Source of the DNA: Vicia villosa
Taxonomy: Eukaryota > Streptophyta > Magnoliopsida > Fabales > Fabaceae
DNA length: 64,000 bases
Reading direction: 5' to 3'
Assembly: GCF_029867415.1 (NCBI RefSeq)
Contig: NW_026705177.1
Coordinates: forward strand, 434,001 to 498,000
Part shown: positions 54,959 through 64,000 of the stretch, piece by piece
How the letters are laid out: each line of letters opens with the position of its first letter
Numbering within the stretch: position 1 is the stretch's first letter
Position numbers and translations under genes: made by a program
The notes under the pieces: model-generated
What the model was told of the DNA's origin: nothing
Databases searched by the model: none
The model's input: the letters and a program-made list of their open reading frames with translations, nothing else

Positions 54959-56244
54959 GAAGCCTTTCCAAGAGGACCTATTGATCGATCTGTGCTCACA
55001 GGGTATGCTGACCAAGTCGCATAAAGAGTATGGTGAAAAGGTATATATGTTATATTTTTTAATTGCAAAATATTTATTATGGTTCGGTGATGTGTTGAAT
55101 GTTTACTAATAACTTTTTTGATTTTGTTTCCTACATGAACGTCTGACACTGAAGGTAGCATCTCACGGTTCGAAGTTGAAGAACTTCCCACTGAGTCTGA
55201 TGCTTGAGCAGGTCAGACATATTGTTTCTAATTTCAATCATACAGAGTTTGCCGACTGCTCACTGACCATGCTCGACACCTCCCTTATGTTTACTTTTTT
55301 TGAGCGGTGAAACTCGGAGACATCTTACTTTAATCTTCCATTTGGGGAGATAAATATCACTTTGGATTATGTCTCCTCATTGTTTCATTTTTCCGTCGAC
55401 GATAGATTTTTTAAAGGTCATGTCATTAACCAAGAGACATCATTGCTACAGGTAATAGAGGATCTGCAAGTCGCTGAGGAGGCCGTGCTAGAAGAGTTTG
55501 TTTTTAACAGGGGACTTCATATTCGGATTTCTTGGCTGCGGGACAGGTACCAAGAGCTTGTGGAGGTAGGGAAGTATAAGGGTGCCGCTAGGGCGTACAT
55601 GCTACATCTAATGGCATGCACTCTCTTTACGGATATGTCAAACATTTATATTGATGTTAGATACTTGTGGTTGTTTAGTAGCCTAGAAGCTCCATGATGG
55701 GCTTGGAGAGTAGCTGCGTTGGCCATGCTTTATACGAAACTTTGAGTTGTGATTGTACCTAAGACCAAACAGTTTGTTGGTTATTTAAGTCTATTACAAG
55801 TATACAAGGATTTCTTAATTGTTTTAATTTAATTGTTGTATGTGAAATTAATTAGTTTTTATTTATTCAGTTTGGATATACAAGCATTTCTCCCACATCT
55901 GCAATAGGAGAGTGCATCATGCCTTAGAGGATGCTCCACGGGAGAGGAGATGGATGGGAAGACAAGCTCATCATGACAATGTTGTTGAGTATAGGAGGAG
56001 GCTTGATGCTCTGACAGTAGGGTCTTCTGATGCTAGGGGGCCTTCTGATGTTAGGGATTCTTATGCTGAGGTACAGGTTGACGACGTGGTGCCACCACCA
56101 CCTCCACTAGACATAGATGACCAGGTGGACCTCCAATTGATCGTTGTTATTGTGGATAGCCTCATAGCTTTGATAAACCCGAATGGTGAGGTTTTTATAG
56201 GATTATCTCGACTAGCACACATAACCCGTAGAGGGTCTATTTAG
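54959..56244 (+). pseudogene. Plant mobile domain (PMD, MAIL/transposon type) pseudogene, C-terminal part
   Basis: Recognisable blocks in order: FPRGPIDRSVLTGYADQVA (54962-55023); TLKVASHGSKLKNFPLSL and ADCSLTMLD (55145-55275); PFGEINITLDYVSSLFHFSV (about 55340-55395); FNRGLHIRISWLRDRYQELV and ARAYMLHLMACTLFTDMSNI then YIDVRYLWLFSSLE (about 55501-55690); and a C-terminal proline-rich region (55912-56244). Likely introns lie near 55041-55140 and 55700-55900. An in-frame TGA near 55308, where relatives have Trp, and other stops make it non-functional. PMD proteins occur both as host silencing factors (MAIN/MAIL1) and as passengers of plant transposons; the decay suggests the latter. Confidence 0.75.
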
Positions 56245-57589
56245 ATTTTTGATTTGATAGTTGTATTTTTTGTATATTTTGTGACTCATACTACTTATCA
56301 CAATACTTTTATTGCATAATCTTTTGGCGATTACATGTTTCAATTCGAAGATGAACATTACGTAAGACAATACATCAATCATAAATTAAAAATAACTAAA
56401 CATGGAAATCTAGGTACTACCCGGTGATTCTGGACGTTTCAGCATCTTGATTATGTCGTCGACAAATCTTGGAATTTGCGCATCAAACTCGATCGACTCC
56501 TTAGTTGTCGTACGACGAAATGATTTCCACAAGGTTGCCACATCTTCATCGATCTTCAACTCAATCAGATTGTATTTCACCATTACATTACTATCAATTC
56601 AATCTTTCTCACACTTCTGTTATCGCTATCAGGCAGCAATTTATTCAACATGTATGTCAAGTTGCCGAGACATGTGGCGCCATCCAGAAGCTTGAATTCA
56701 GCACGAGCCTTAATAAAAAATTGAGGAATAGTCATTTTTTGAGATGTATTTATCTATAACATATGCCCCTATTTATGCAACTTTGGATATATTCTAGACC
56801 ACACAATATTGTCGGTAAAATCACAATCCTACAAAACTGTCGGTAAAATTCTAATCGTTAAAAAATATTGCATTAATACACTACCGAAAAATTTTCCTTT
56901 CAACTAAATTTCCAATACAGAATAGTAAATTTTGAAATTTCAAAAAAAATTACCATTTACCAAAATTTTTAAATAAACTATCGAAAATTTTATACATATC
57001 AAAAATCTTCAATATGTCAGAAATTTTGTTCAAAAAATTGTTATTTTTTGACAAAGGATACTTTTAGTATTAAGGAAATATGAAAGGTGTCATATATATA
57101 ATTTTGTTGGCATTTCTCTTTTGTGAAAGTCTCATGTTTAAACGATAAGATGGAATCTTCTTTCCATATCCCTTCATTTATTTCACTCTGTTCAATTCTA
57201 TTCTTCTACTAGCATGTACACTGATGACCTTGATCTTAAGCATTTATTTTTAAATAATGATAAATCACAAGAAGACAAACTCATAAAATCTTTAAACAAC
57301 CCTTGTGAAGAAACAAACCAAACACTTTCTCGAAAATAGAAATCATTAACGTGGTGATTTGCACATACATGAACCCTTCGTGGAACTTACTGCTGTAGTT
57401 TCCCTTGGCTTATCTCTGTCGTAAAAATCGATGAATTTGAAAAGCAATCTTATATGTAAATGACTTACTATAGGAGTATTAATTAACATTATTTGTTTGA
57501 TGCTAAAATTATAATAATATATTTTTCAAATATTTAATAGTAAGCAAGCTATGCGTGCGTCCCTTCTTCATCTTTTCTTTTAACTTATA
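56245..57589. other. AT-rich 3' flank of the PMD pseudogene, no gene
   Basis: 56440-56760 has overlapping short frames without domains. 56800-57060 carries the CGGTAAAATTT/GAAATTT-type motifs discussed for 50040-50440. 57200-57580 is plain AT-rich spacer. Confidence 0.45.
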
Positions 57590-60500
57590 CTAGTACTTAG
57601 ACCCGTGCGAGGCACGGGTTAAATATTTTCTAAGTAAAATACCTCATTTTAAAAACATTTATAATTTATAAATTTTACTTATAGTTAAATTACTATTGTA
57701 TATATAAAATATCATTGTTATTAATAATATACATAAAAAAGTTTACTTAACTAATTTTTTTTTGTAAATTATAAAATAATTTGGGCATTTCTAATTTATT
57801 AATAATGTGTGTAAGTTTTAAAAAAAATTAACTCGTTAAATAATTGTATCAATGGTTGACTTTTTCCGTTTATAAAAATATTTGTAACTTATTTCCGTTT
57901 ATAAAAATAATTGTATCATCAACCGATTTTTCCCGTTTTATAAAAATATTTATAACTTATTACAGTTTATAATAATAATTGTATCAACAGTTAACTTTTT
58001 CATGTTTATAAAAATATTTGTAACTTATTCTCGTTTATATAATTGAATTAATTAATTAATATTTTAAATGTCTCCCATAAAATTAAATATGAGTATTATC
58101 AATTAAATAATAATTAAAACTATAGTATAAATCTTTAAATTACATAAAAGAGTTTAATAAATATGTATTGATACTGGGAAAGCTTGTCGAAGAAGGAAAT
58201 CAAAAGATAAAGAAACATCAAATCTATTTGGAGGACGGCGGGTCGCGCATTGTTATTATAAATAGTAAATAATTATGTTAAAGTAATGATTAAAAAATAT
58301 AGATAAAAATACACTATTAAAAATAATAAATAAAAATATGTCAGTTCGTGCTTGTGATCCAAATATGAATTAATTGTATAGTGTAGAATTATTTTATTAA
58401 TTTTTAAAGGGAAATTGTGTTAATTCAATAAAATTAGATATACAAATTAAGTAGTCTCAGCCCGTATGTATTATCTATTTTAGTAGAAAAATAAATTAAA
58501 TAATAAAAATTAAGTAGTCTCAGTCTCTAGGGCATGTTTATTTTAAGTAGTATCGATCCGTAAAAAATGTATAAAATAGATCTTTTATTTAATATGTAAT
58601 AAAATAAATTGAAAAAAAAGAATGACAAATCTGTGTTTTTCATGAGAAAGTTGTGTTTTTCATACATCATAATTGTCTCATGTCTAAAATTAATATTTAT
58701 AGCAATTTTTAGTATAAATATAATTTGCATAGGTATATAATTATGTGTAATTTCAATGTACATATTTCTAATACTAAATTTAAATATATCATAAATATTA
58801 AATTGTATTTTAGTTATAAGCTAAAACCCGTTTTAATATGAATCTATTCAATAATAATATAAAATATTATATATTTTATGTAATAAAATTATATCATCTC
58901 ATTCACTAAAACAAAAACAAAAATGTCAAACTACATTCGTCTCTAAAATGATTTACTAACACAAATGAAAAATGACTCTTATGATATTTGGAGATAAAAA
59001 TTTGAATATAATAAAATATATCAAATTAATTTATTGATCTTTATTAAATATAGTAAGAGAATATAAACTGTCCATATTTTACCGTATCAAATTTTATAGT
59101 AATAAATTTGTATATTAATCAAATATTTTTAAAAAATTTAGAATAAATATTAACATTTTATTTAAAAAATACAAACTTTTTTTATAAACTAATATTTTAA
59201 TATAATTTGTTACACTTTAATAGTGTTTGTAATTATAGTTAATATATTACATATATTATTTATAAATAAATATCACAAATATATAAAGTTTATAGATACA
59301 AATTATTATATATTATTTTATACATTTTTTAATAAGATAAAATTTACTTTTGATGCAAGTAAAATTTATGTTAAACAAATTTCAAATTCTCAAAATAATA
59401 TTAAATTTAATTAATTGTTTAATTATCGCTCTAAATTTATACCTAGGTTATAGGTATAAAATGATAAAAATGTCAGTCAAACTAAATTTCTATGTAATAG
59501 TCAATAGAAATAAAAACAAACTTAGAATATAAAGAAAAGGATAATATTGAAATAAACAAAGTAAAAAGATAAGATACAAAGATTTATTTCAATTTAATAC
59601 AAAGTAAATAATTTTTTTACAGTTGTTATGACACACGAAAAATGATAAAAAATTATTGTTTAATTAGATTTTTTGAAACATAATAAAAATAAAAATAAAA
59701 ATTAATAATAATAAACATTAAATAATTATAATTATTATTATTATTGATAATAATTATAATAATAATAATCAAGATTTTAATACTAAAATTAGTCTAAAAA
59801 TTGAAATGATAAATGTAATAAGAAGGAGGTATATCTACAATAAATTAGACATGATTCAGAAAATCAATATCTACTAACAATTGCCCAACCAAAACCTTTT
59901 CAATTTCACCCGATTGCGAAACCACCTGGCCACCGCAGCACCGGCACCACAAACTCTGATCAATAACGAAGTCAGCACCGCAAATTCTAGTCACCAAAAA
60001 AGACACAATTAATCTCCCAGGTTCCACTCAAACTGTAACCAAAATCAAATCATGGCAAAGAAAAAGAAAACAGACCGACAAAGAGTGTTGCAGGCGGCGA
60101 CGAATTCCACAGCATAACCCTTCGGCAGATGTGAAACAGAGAGAAAAAGAGAGACAACCTACTCAGAATTTTCAGAAAAAAAACTCAGCATACTTAGATC
60201 TCTAAAACGCAGAAATAATCAAGAATCAAGTTTTACCTCTGTTATTCAAAAACTTTAAAAGTTTATGAACTTTGAAAAAAAACCAATATGTATTATAAAA
60301 ATGGCTCTGAAATGGATTAGGACTCTCTAAGATTTATATAGGAATATGTTAGAATACAAAAAGTTTGTATTTTAATGTATGAGAAAAATTCAAAAGCCAT
60401 CGAATATTGTTTGAATCAATGAATATTTTGATTAATGTGTAAAGAAAATATCAAAGGCATGGAAATGGTTGGAAATGGAAAACTGAATTGATTTAGCCGT

Positions 60501-60780
60501 AAAAGTTTATCATATTGGAAGCGTGAAACAATTTTTGGGAAAATAAATGGTCCATAATTATTATAAAAATTTATAAATTAAATAAGCTCATAATTAATTA
60601 TAAATAATAATGATAAGACCAAAGTGAATATATAATAATTTTATAAAAAATTGAATTATTAAATTAACAGTAAGATTTCCTAATATAGAAATAATAAAAA
60701 TAGTAAGATCTCTATAATTGTGACACTTGTCAAAATTGCCAAAAATCTCATTTTGCTTTATTATATTGTATGATAGTGTA
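57590..60780 (-). mobile_element. Helitron-like element, copy B
   Basis: In minus orientation the 3' end reads ACCCGTGC-GAG-GCACGGGT (a perfect 8-bp hairpin at 57601-57619), then a short spacer and CTAG ending at 57590, followed by T. Up to about 59170 it is homologous to copy A at 35340-37027. A possible 5' end lies near 60780, where the minus strand reads TACACTATCATACAATATAA. That resembles plant Helitron starts but lacks a clear TC. The 3' end is certain, the 5' end is a guess. No replicase is encoded. Confidence 0.65.
59830..60240 (-). other. Genic-looking segment inside Helitron copy B
   Basis: This stretch is more GC-rich than its surroundings and includes a 60-codon minus frame (59845-60027). 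Upstream of that frame is a CT-rich leader-like sequence (TCTCTTTTTCTCTCTGTTTC). It resembles a 5' UTR plus a first exon of a host gene picked up by the element. I cannot name the source gene. Confidence 0.3.
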
Positions 60781-60861
60781 TTTTTAATTAATTTTTTCCT
60801 TTCATCTTTAAATTCATTTTATTCTCTAGTTACTTATCAACCAACAAGAATTTTTTAAGTG

Positions 60862-60862
<1 letters not shown>

Positions 60863-60947
<85 letters not shown>
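60863..60947. repeat. (TA)n microsatellite
   Basis: About 85 bp of pure TA, just beyond the presumed end of Helitron copy B. Confidence 0.97.
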
Positions 60948-60951
<4 letters not shown>

Positions 60952-61065
60952 TTAGGTTCCAAGACAAATGTTTTGATGCCAATCCAAGAGTGTGAAGTTA
61001 AAAATAAACTTTAAAAGAGATATTTTAAACTTTGAATAAGAGACCTTCAAGCTTGATTTTTTTGC

Positions 61066-61096
61066 TTTATTTATTTATTTATTTATTTATTTATTT
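61066..61096. repeat. (TTTA)n microsatellite
   Basis: About eight TTTA units in AT-rich spacer. Confidence 0.95.
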
Positions 61097-61382
61097 TTGG
61101 ATGTAAATGGTTGTCTTTAACGCTCAAATTCAAAATAGATTTTACTTAAAATTTGAGATAATCAAGCACCCTTGCATTGGAATTCCTAAGCTTATAAATT
61201 TTACGAGATGTACAAATTCACCCATTGACCAAATGTTTAACTAGTATAACACTTAAAAATGATTCCTAGAAACTATATTCTTGTTTTGATTTGATTTATA
61301 ATTATATTTTAAATTTGACTCTTGATGAACAAATATGAATACTCTTGAGTTTATCATCGTTGTTAAACTATAGCTATTTTTG

Positions 61383-61434
61383 TCTTTTATGTATTGGGCT
61401 TCTTAACTTCTTTTATGTATTGGGCTTCTTAGCT
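61383..61434 (+). repeat. 26-bp tandem duplication
   Basis: TCTTTTATGTATTGGGCTTC followed by TTAACT or TTAGCT, present twice in a row with one difference. TATA-like AATATAAATAAAGGGG lies about 75 bp downstream, so this may be part of an old LTR promoter. Confidence 0.85.
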
Positions 61435-62120
61435 TTAAATTAGACTGATCCATTTAGTTGGGCTCTCTATTTTTAATTTATTTTTCCTGTTTTTTTTCTT
61501 AACCACTAATATAAATAAAGGGGTTGTTGTTACCATCCTTATGTATTCTTCATCGCCATCGTGAAAATCTTAAGTATCTCAACTATGTTTTTCTTAGGAT
61601 TTCTAATGAGTTGTTTCTCTGAGTTTTGAATGATCCTTCTGCCATCTTGATTAGTTTTCACCCACAGCCCAAAAATGTTAACATTATTAGCACTGTTTGG
61701 GGATTGTAGTATTTTGACAGTGTTCTTCATTGTGGCCAATATTAAAGCGGTAAAGCGGCAAGCAACAAAAGTTTTGAAAGTATTTATCCGAAAATTTATC
61801 GTGTCCACACATATTAGTGATATTGAACTGCCATTCAACGGTGTCCACAGTTATTAGTTTGGATTGAATTGGTAAAAAGTAAATGTGGGAATTAAACATA
61901 TGAACAAGAAAGAATACATTCAAAATACAATACTCATAACAAACTTAAATCAAACTTAAACATATTGATAAGTCGCACTCAAACATACAATACTCCTCAA
62001 AATCATCACATATCGCTCACGACAATGCCCATCTCTGCAACACTGAGCTGAGAGAGCAACCATATTACTCTTGTCAACGATCTCTCAACCGACTCAAACA
62101 ACACGGAAGCATTAAGCTCC
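61435..62120. other. Spacer, no gene recognised
   Basis: Short frames on both strands (61539-61838 minus, 61675-61857 plus) overlap each other and show no domain. No repeat pairs were found. Confidence 0.45.
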
Positions 62121-62480
62121 GATACCCACATGATTATTAGCTCTAAATCTATCTCTAGAATCTAGAAACTAATAGATTTCCTTCCCTAATCAAGATTTGC
62201 GAGGTCTATCTCTACAACAACACAAATCCAAACATAAATGCAAAAAGATCAAGGAAAGCACAAAATTGATTTGTAAAGCATATATTATACAACACCATGA
62301 TCAATACATATACATATGTTCAAATTAAATATACAAACATAACCAAAAAATGAAGAATACAAAGAGAAGAAAAGAAGAGGAACCAAACATTTCTTGGTTT
62401 GTCAACACCAATCAATGAGAAATTCGACTTGCGATCATCAAGATGCAACCCCATTTGATGTTTCTAAGCCTCCCTCTACC
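62121..62480 (-). mobile_element. Possible copia LTR and primer-site relic
   Basis: On the minus strand the sequence TGGGTATCGGAGCTTAATG (62118-62136) resembles the copia primer site TGGTATCAGAGC. To its right is AT-rich, LTR-like sequence with AATAATCA before it. No pol domain is nearby. Confidence 0.4.
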
Positions 62481-62581
62481 AAAAAATGAAGGTTGATAGA
62501 GTTGAGAACAAATACCCCAAAACATGAGTATAAACAAATTAAACGTATTTACACATTGGACAAGTGATTATTCAACGGAAT

Positions 62582-62900
62582 TTACATAAAAACACAATAA
62601 GTGCCACAAAAAGCACTACAAATGGTGCCACAGCTGAAGCATAACATTGGTAGTCTTTGGTAGCGAAAACCAATCCAGTTAACTCCATTAGTTGTGCTAC
62701 TCATATACAATCCAAGTTTTATAGGTTTCACAACACTGATTTTGATTCCGACATTGATCATGCTGTTCCTGTCCTCCATCTCATAAAGGCTTGCTTCAAT
62801 CACTTATTCTATTTTTTCACAAATCTTTATTCCCATTTGAAAGGTTTTCCATTAATTGGGATACCCCATATTTGAACCTGAATATAGATCCTCTCTGGCC
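62582..62900 (-). pseudogene. LINE ORF1 (DUF4283 / zinc-knuckle) fragment
   Basis: The minus strand reads, in broken frames, QIWGIPINGKPF, then KISVVKPIKLGLYMSSTTNG, then VNWIGFRYQRLPMLCFSCGT. This is the DUF4283-to-knuckle segment of plant L1-type ORF1 proteins, in which the knuckle continues GHS..C. Here the knuckle is degenerate after the first cysteines. About 100 codons survive. Confidence 0.7.
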
Positions 62901-63260
62901 CTATATATGCTGCCATCCCTCATGTTGTTGATCCAATGGGTGAAAAACCATGAAAACTAAATAAACAAAACAAATCAATTTTGAAGAGAGAGAAAAAAGA
63001 GAGATTAATGGCTGAGATTGAAGCAGAACCAAAACATGAGATAATCCACAGGAGAGGAACCAAATCCAACCCGAATATAGATCCTCTCCTGCCCTATATG
63101 TGGATAATTCCATGTAAGACAGGGGTTTGACACCATCCCAATCTTGTAAAATGAACCACAAATTTATGAAAATCCATGGGCTGCCTTTAAGAATTCTTCT
63201 GTAGTCCTCAATTTCTAATTATAAAGGAAAATGTATTATGGAAAAGATTTTATATTTTAT
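62901..63260. other. Unassigned segment with an internal duplicate
   Basis: The sequence AATATAGATCCTCTCYKGCCCTATAT occurs at about 62881 and again at about 63078. An 86-codon minus frame (62901-63161) spans one copy but has no domain. It may be upstream ORF1 or UTR sequence of the same LINE. Confidence 0.35.
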
Positions 63261-63530
63261 ACTTCATCTGTCCCAAATTATAATTTTCTTTGTAAAAAAA
63301 ATTTGTCCCAAATTATAAATCACTTTATAATTCGAATACAATATTAATGACTATTTTTCTAATATCCCGATGATTACTTTTCGTTTTTTCAAATCTCATA
63401 ATTTCTCTTTTCTATACAATTAATGAAGGACACTAGTGTAAATTTATACATAATTTCTATTTCTCATACAAAATTACTCGTTTCGTTCTAAAATAAGTGT
63501 CGTTTTGAGTTTTTTGCACACAAATTAAAG
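63261..63530. mobile_element. Decayed Stowaway-like MITE ends
   Basis: ACTTCATCTGTCCCAAATTATAA at 63261 and TACTCGTTTCGTTCTAAAATAAGTGTCG at about 63475 resemble single left ends of Stowaway elements. Neither has a matching right end, so these are partial copies. Confidence 0.4.
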
Positions 63531-63748
63531 AATATAATAATTATGTCGCATAATTTGACGAGAAAGTAACTAGTACCTAAAACAGAAATAAAGGGTTTTA
63601 GTGTTGTATTTTGACTTTGACAAAGGGGTTTTAAGGGTCTTAGCTATAAGTAGAAGAAATTGGCTCGAAAGAAGAAAAAAGTATTAACGAAGAAATTGAA
63701 TTTTGATCTTTAAATCTTGATTGTTTAACAGAAACAAGAACCAGAAAG

Positions 63749-64000
63749 ATGGGTCAAGCTGAAAGCGCTGAAGCACAACCACTCACCACAACCACAGTGG
63801 ATTCGAGTTCAAATTCCAATTCCCCTTCTCTGGAATCTGTAATCGCAGGTTGGTTTTGCCATTTCTTGTTCTCTTGATCCTTTTTTCAAGTTTCATTGCT
63901 CACGCGCATAACATGTTTGTGTTAATGTCTAGCTGAAATTTCAATTTCAATTTGATTTTGTTTTGTTTCAGAAGCTGCTGCATATGGAAATCAAAACACT
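63749..64000 (+). CDS. MIA40-like mitochondrial/peroxisomal import and assembly protein, 5' part only
   Basis: Exon 1 (63749-63848) and the start of exon 2 (63972 onwards) are joined by a GT-AG intron of 123 bp. They read MGQAESAEAQPLTTTT ... SPSLESVIAEAAAYGNQNT. The MGQA start, the Thr/Ser-rich linker and the S-x-AEAAAYG motif match the N-terminus of plant MIA40. Plant MIA40 is the CHCH-type oxidoreductase of the intermembrane-space disulphide relay, in Arabidopsis also linked to peroxisomal proteins. The CPC active site and twin CX9C motifs would lie beyond the window edge and cannot be checked. Confidence 0.82.

Noticed and set aside
61539..61857. Two overlapping frames on opposite strands
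   Set aside because: They are mutual shadows in AT-rich DNA without any recognisable motif.

Overview
This is a plant nuclear window, almost certainly from a nodulating legume of the Medicago/Trifolium/Vicia/Pisum group. The strongest evidence is an intact single-exon GRAS gene that reads as NSP1, a nodulation-signalling regulator, at 44375-46039 (-). Spliced genes with GT-AG introns, very AT-rich spacers, long (TA)n tracts and several layers of nested transposons also fit. I could not fix the species.

Five host genes are visible. Two are intronless germin-like genes on the minus strand (26639-27271 and 32146-32787), which look like a local duplication. One is a six-exon SPL2-type RING E3 ligase (41287-43831, +). 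It converges on NSP1 with about 540 bp between the stop codons. The last is the first exon and second-exon start of a MIA40-like gene running off the right edge (63749-64000, +).

The rest is mostly transposon-derived. 1-4332: AT-rich spacer, a solo-LTR-like GC island (679-1274) and a decayed MULE-like element with a 47-bp tandem repeat. 4333-16375: a hAT-like non-autonomous element with an 8-bp target-site duplication (TSD) and an inverted array of short repeats. It is split by a young, nearly intact Ty3/gypsy Tat-lineage retrotransposon (5668-16164, minus) with 535/536-bp LTRs. That retrotransposon carries gag-protease-RT-RNaseH-integrase broken by a single TGA. It also carries an opposite-strand gene of 642 codons with its own TATA box and apparent introns. 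16384-22150: CACTA-like repeats, a palindromic MITE, and a LINE split by a solo LTR. 22150-26290: a second LINE on the minus strand. 28783-31333: a CACTA element between the two germin-like genes, containing a third LINE fragment. 33489-37261: AT-rich duplications and a Helitron 3' end. 37730-40830: copia remnants and a SINE cluster. 47725-57589: copia debris, a GC-ended inverted-repeat element holding a Stowaway MITE, and a plant-mobile-domain pseudogene split by a CACTA element that has captured MED7 exons. 57590-60780: a Helitron copy in the opposite orientation. 60863-63700: AT-rich spacer with LINE and copia scraps.

The observations most worth following are: the opposite-strand gene in the Tat element; the RS-rich Gag; the MED7 capture; the hAT-like foldback array; the identical 207-bp direct repeats around 33.5 and 37.1 kb; and the NSP1/SPL2 convergent pair. 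All coordinates come from reading the sequence by eye. No alignments or database searches were run.
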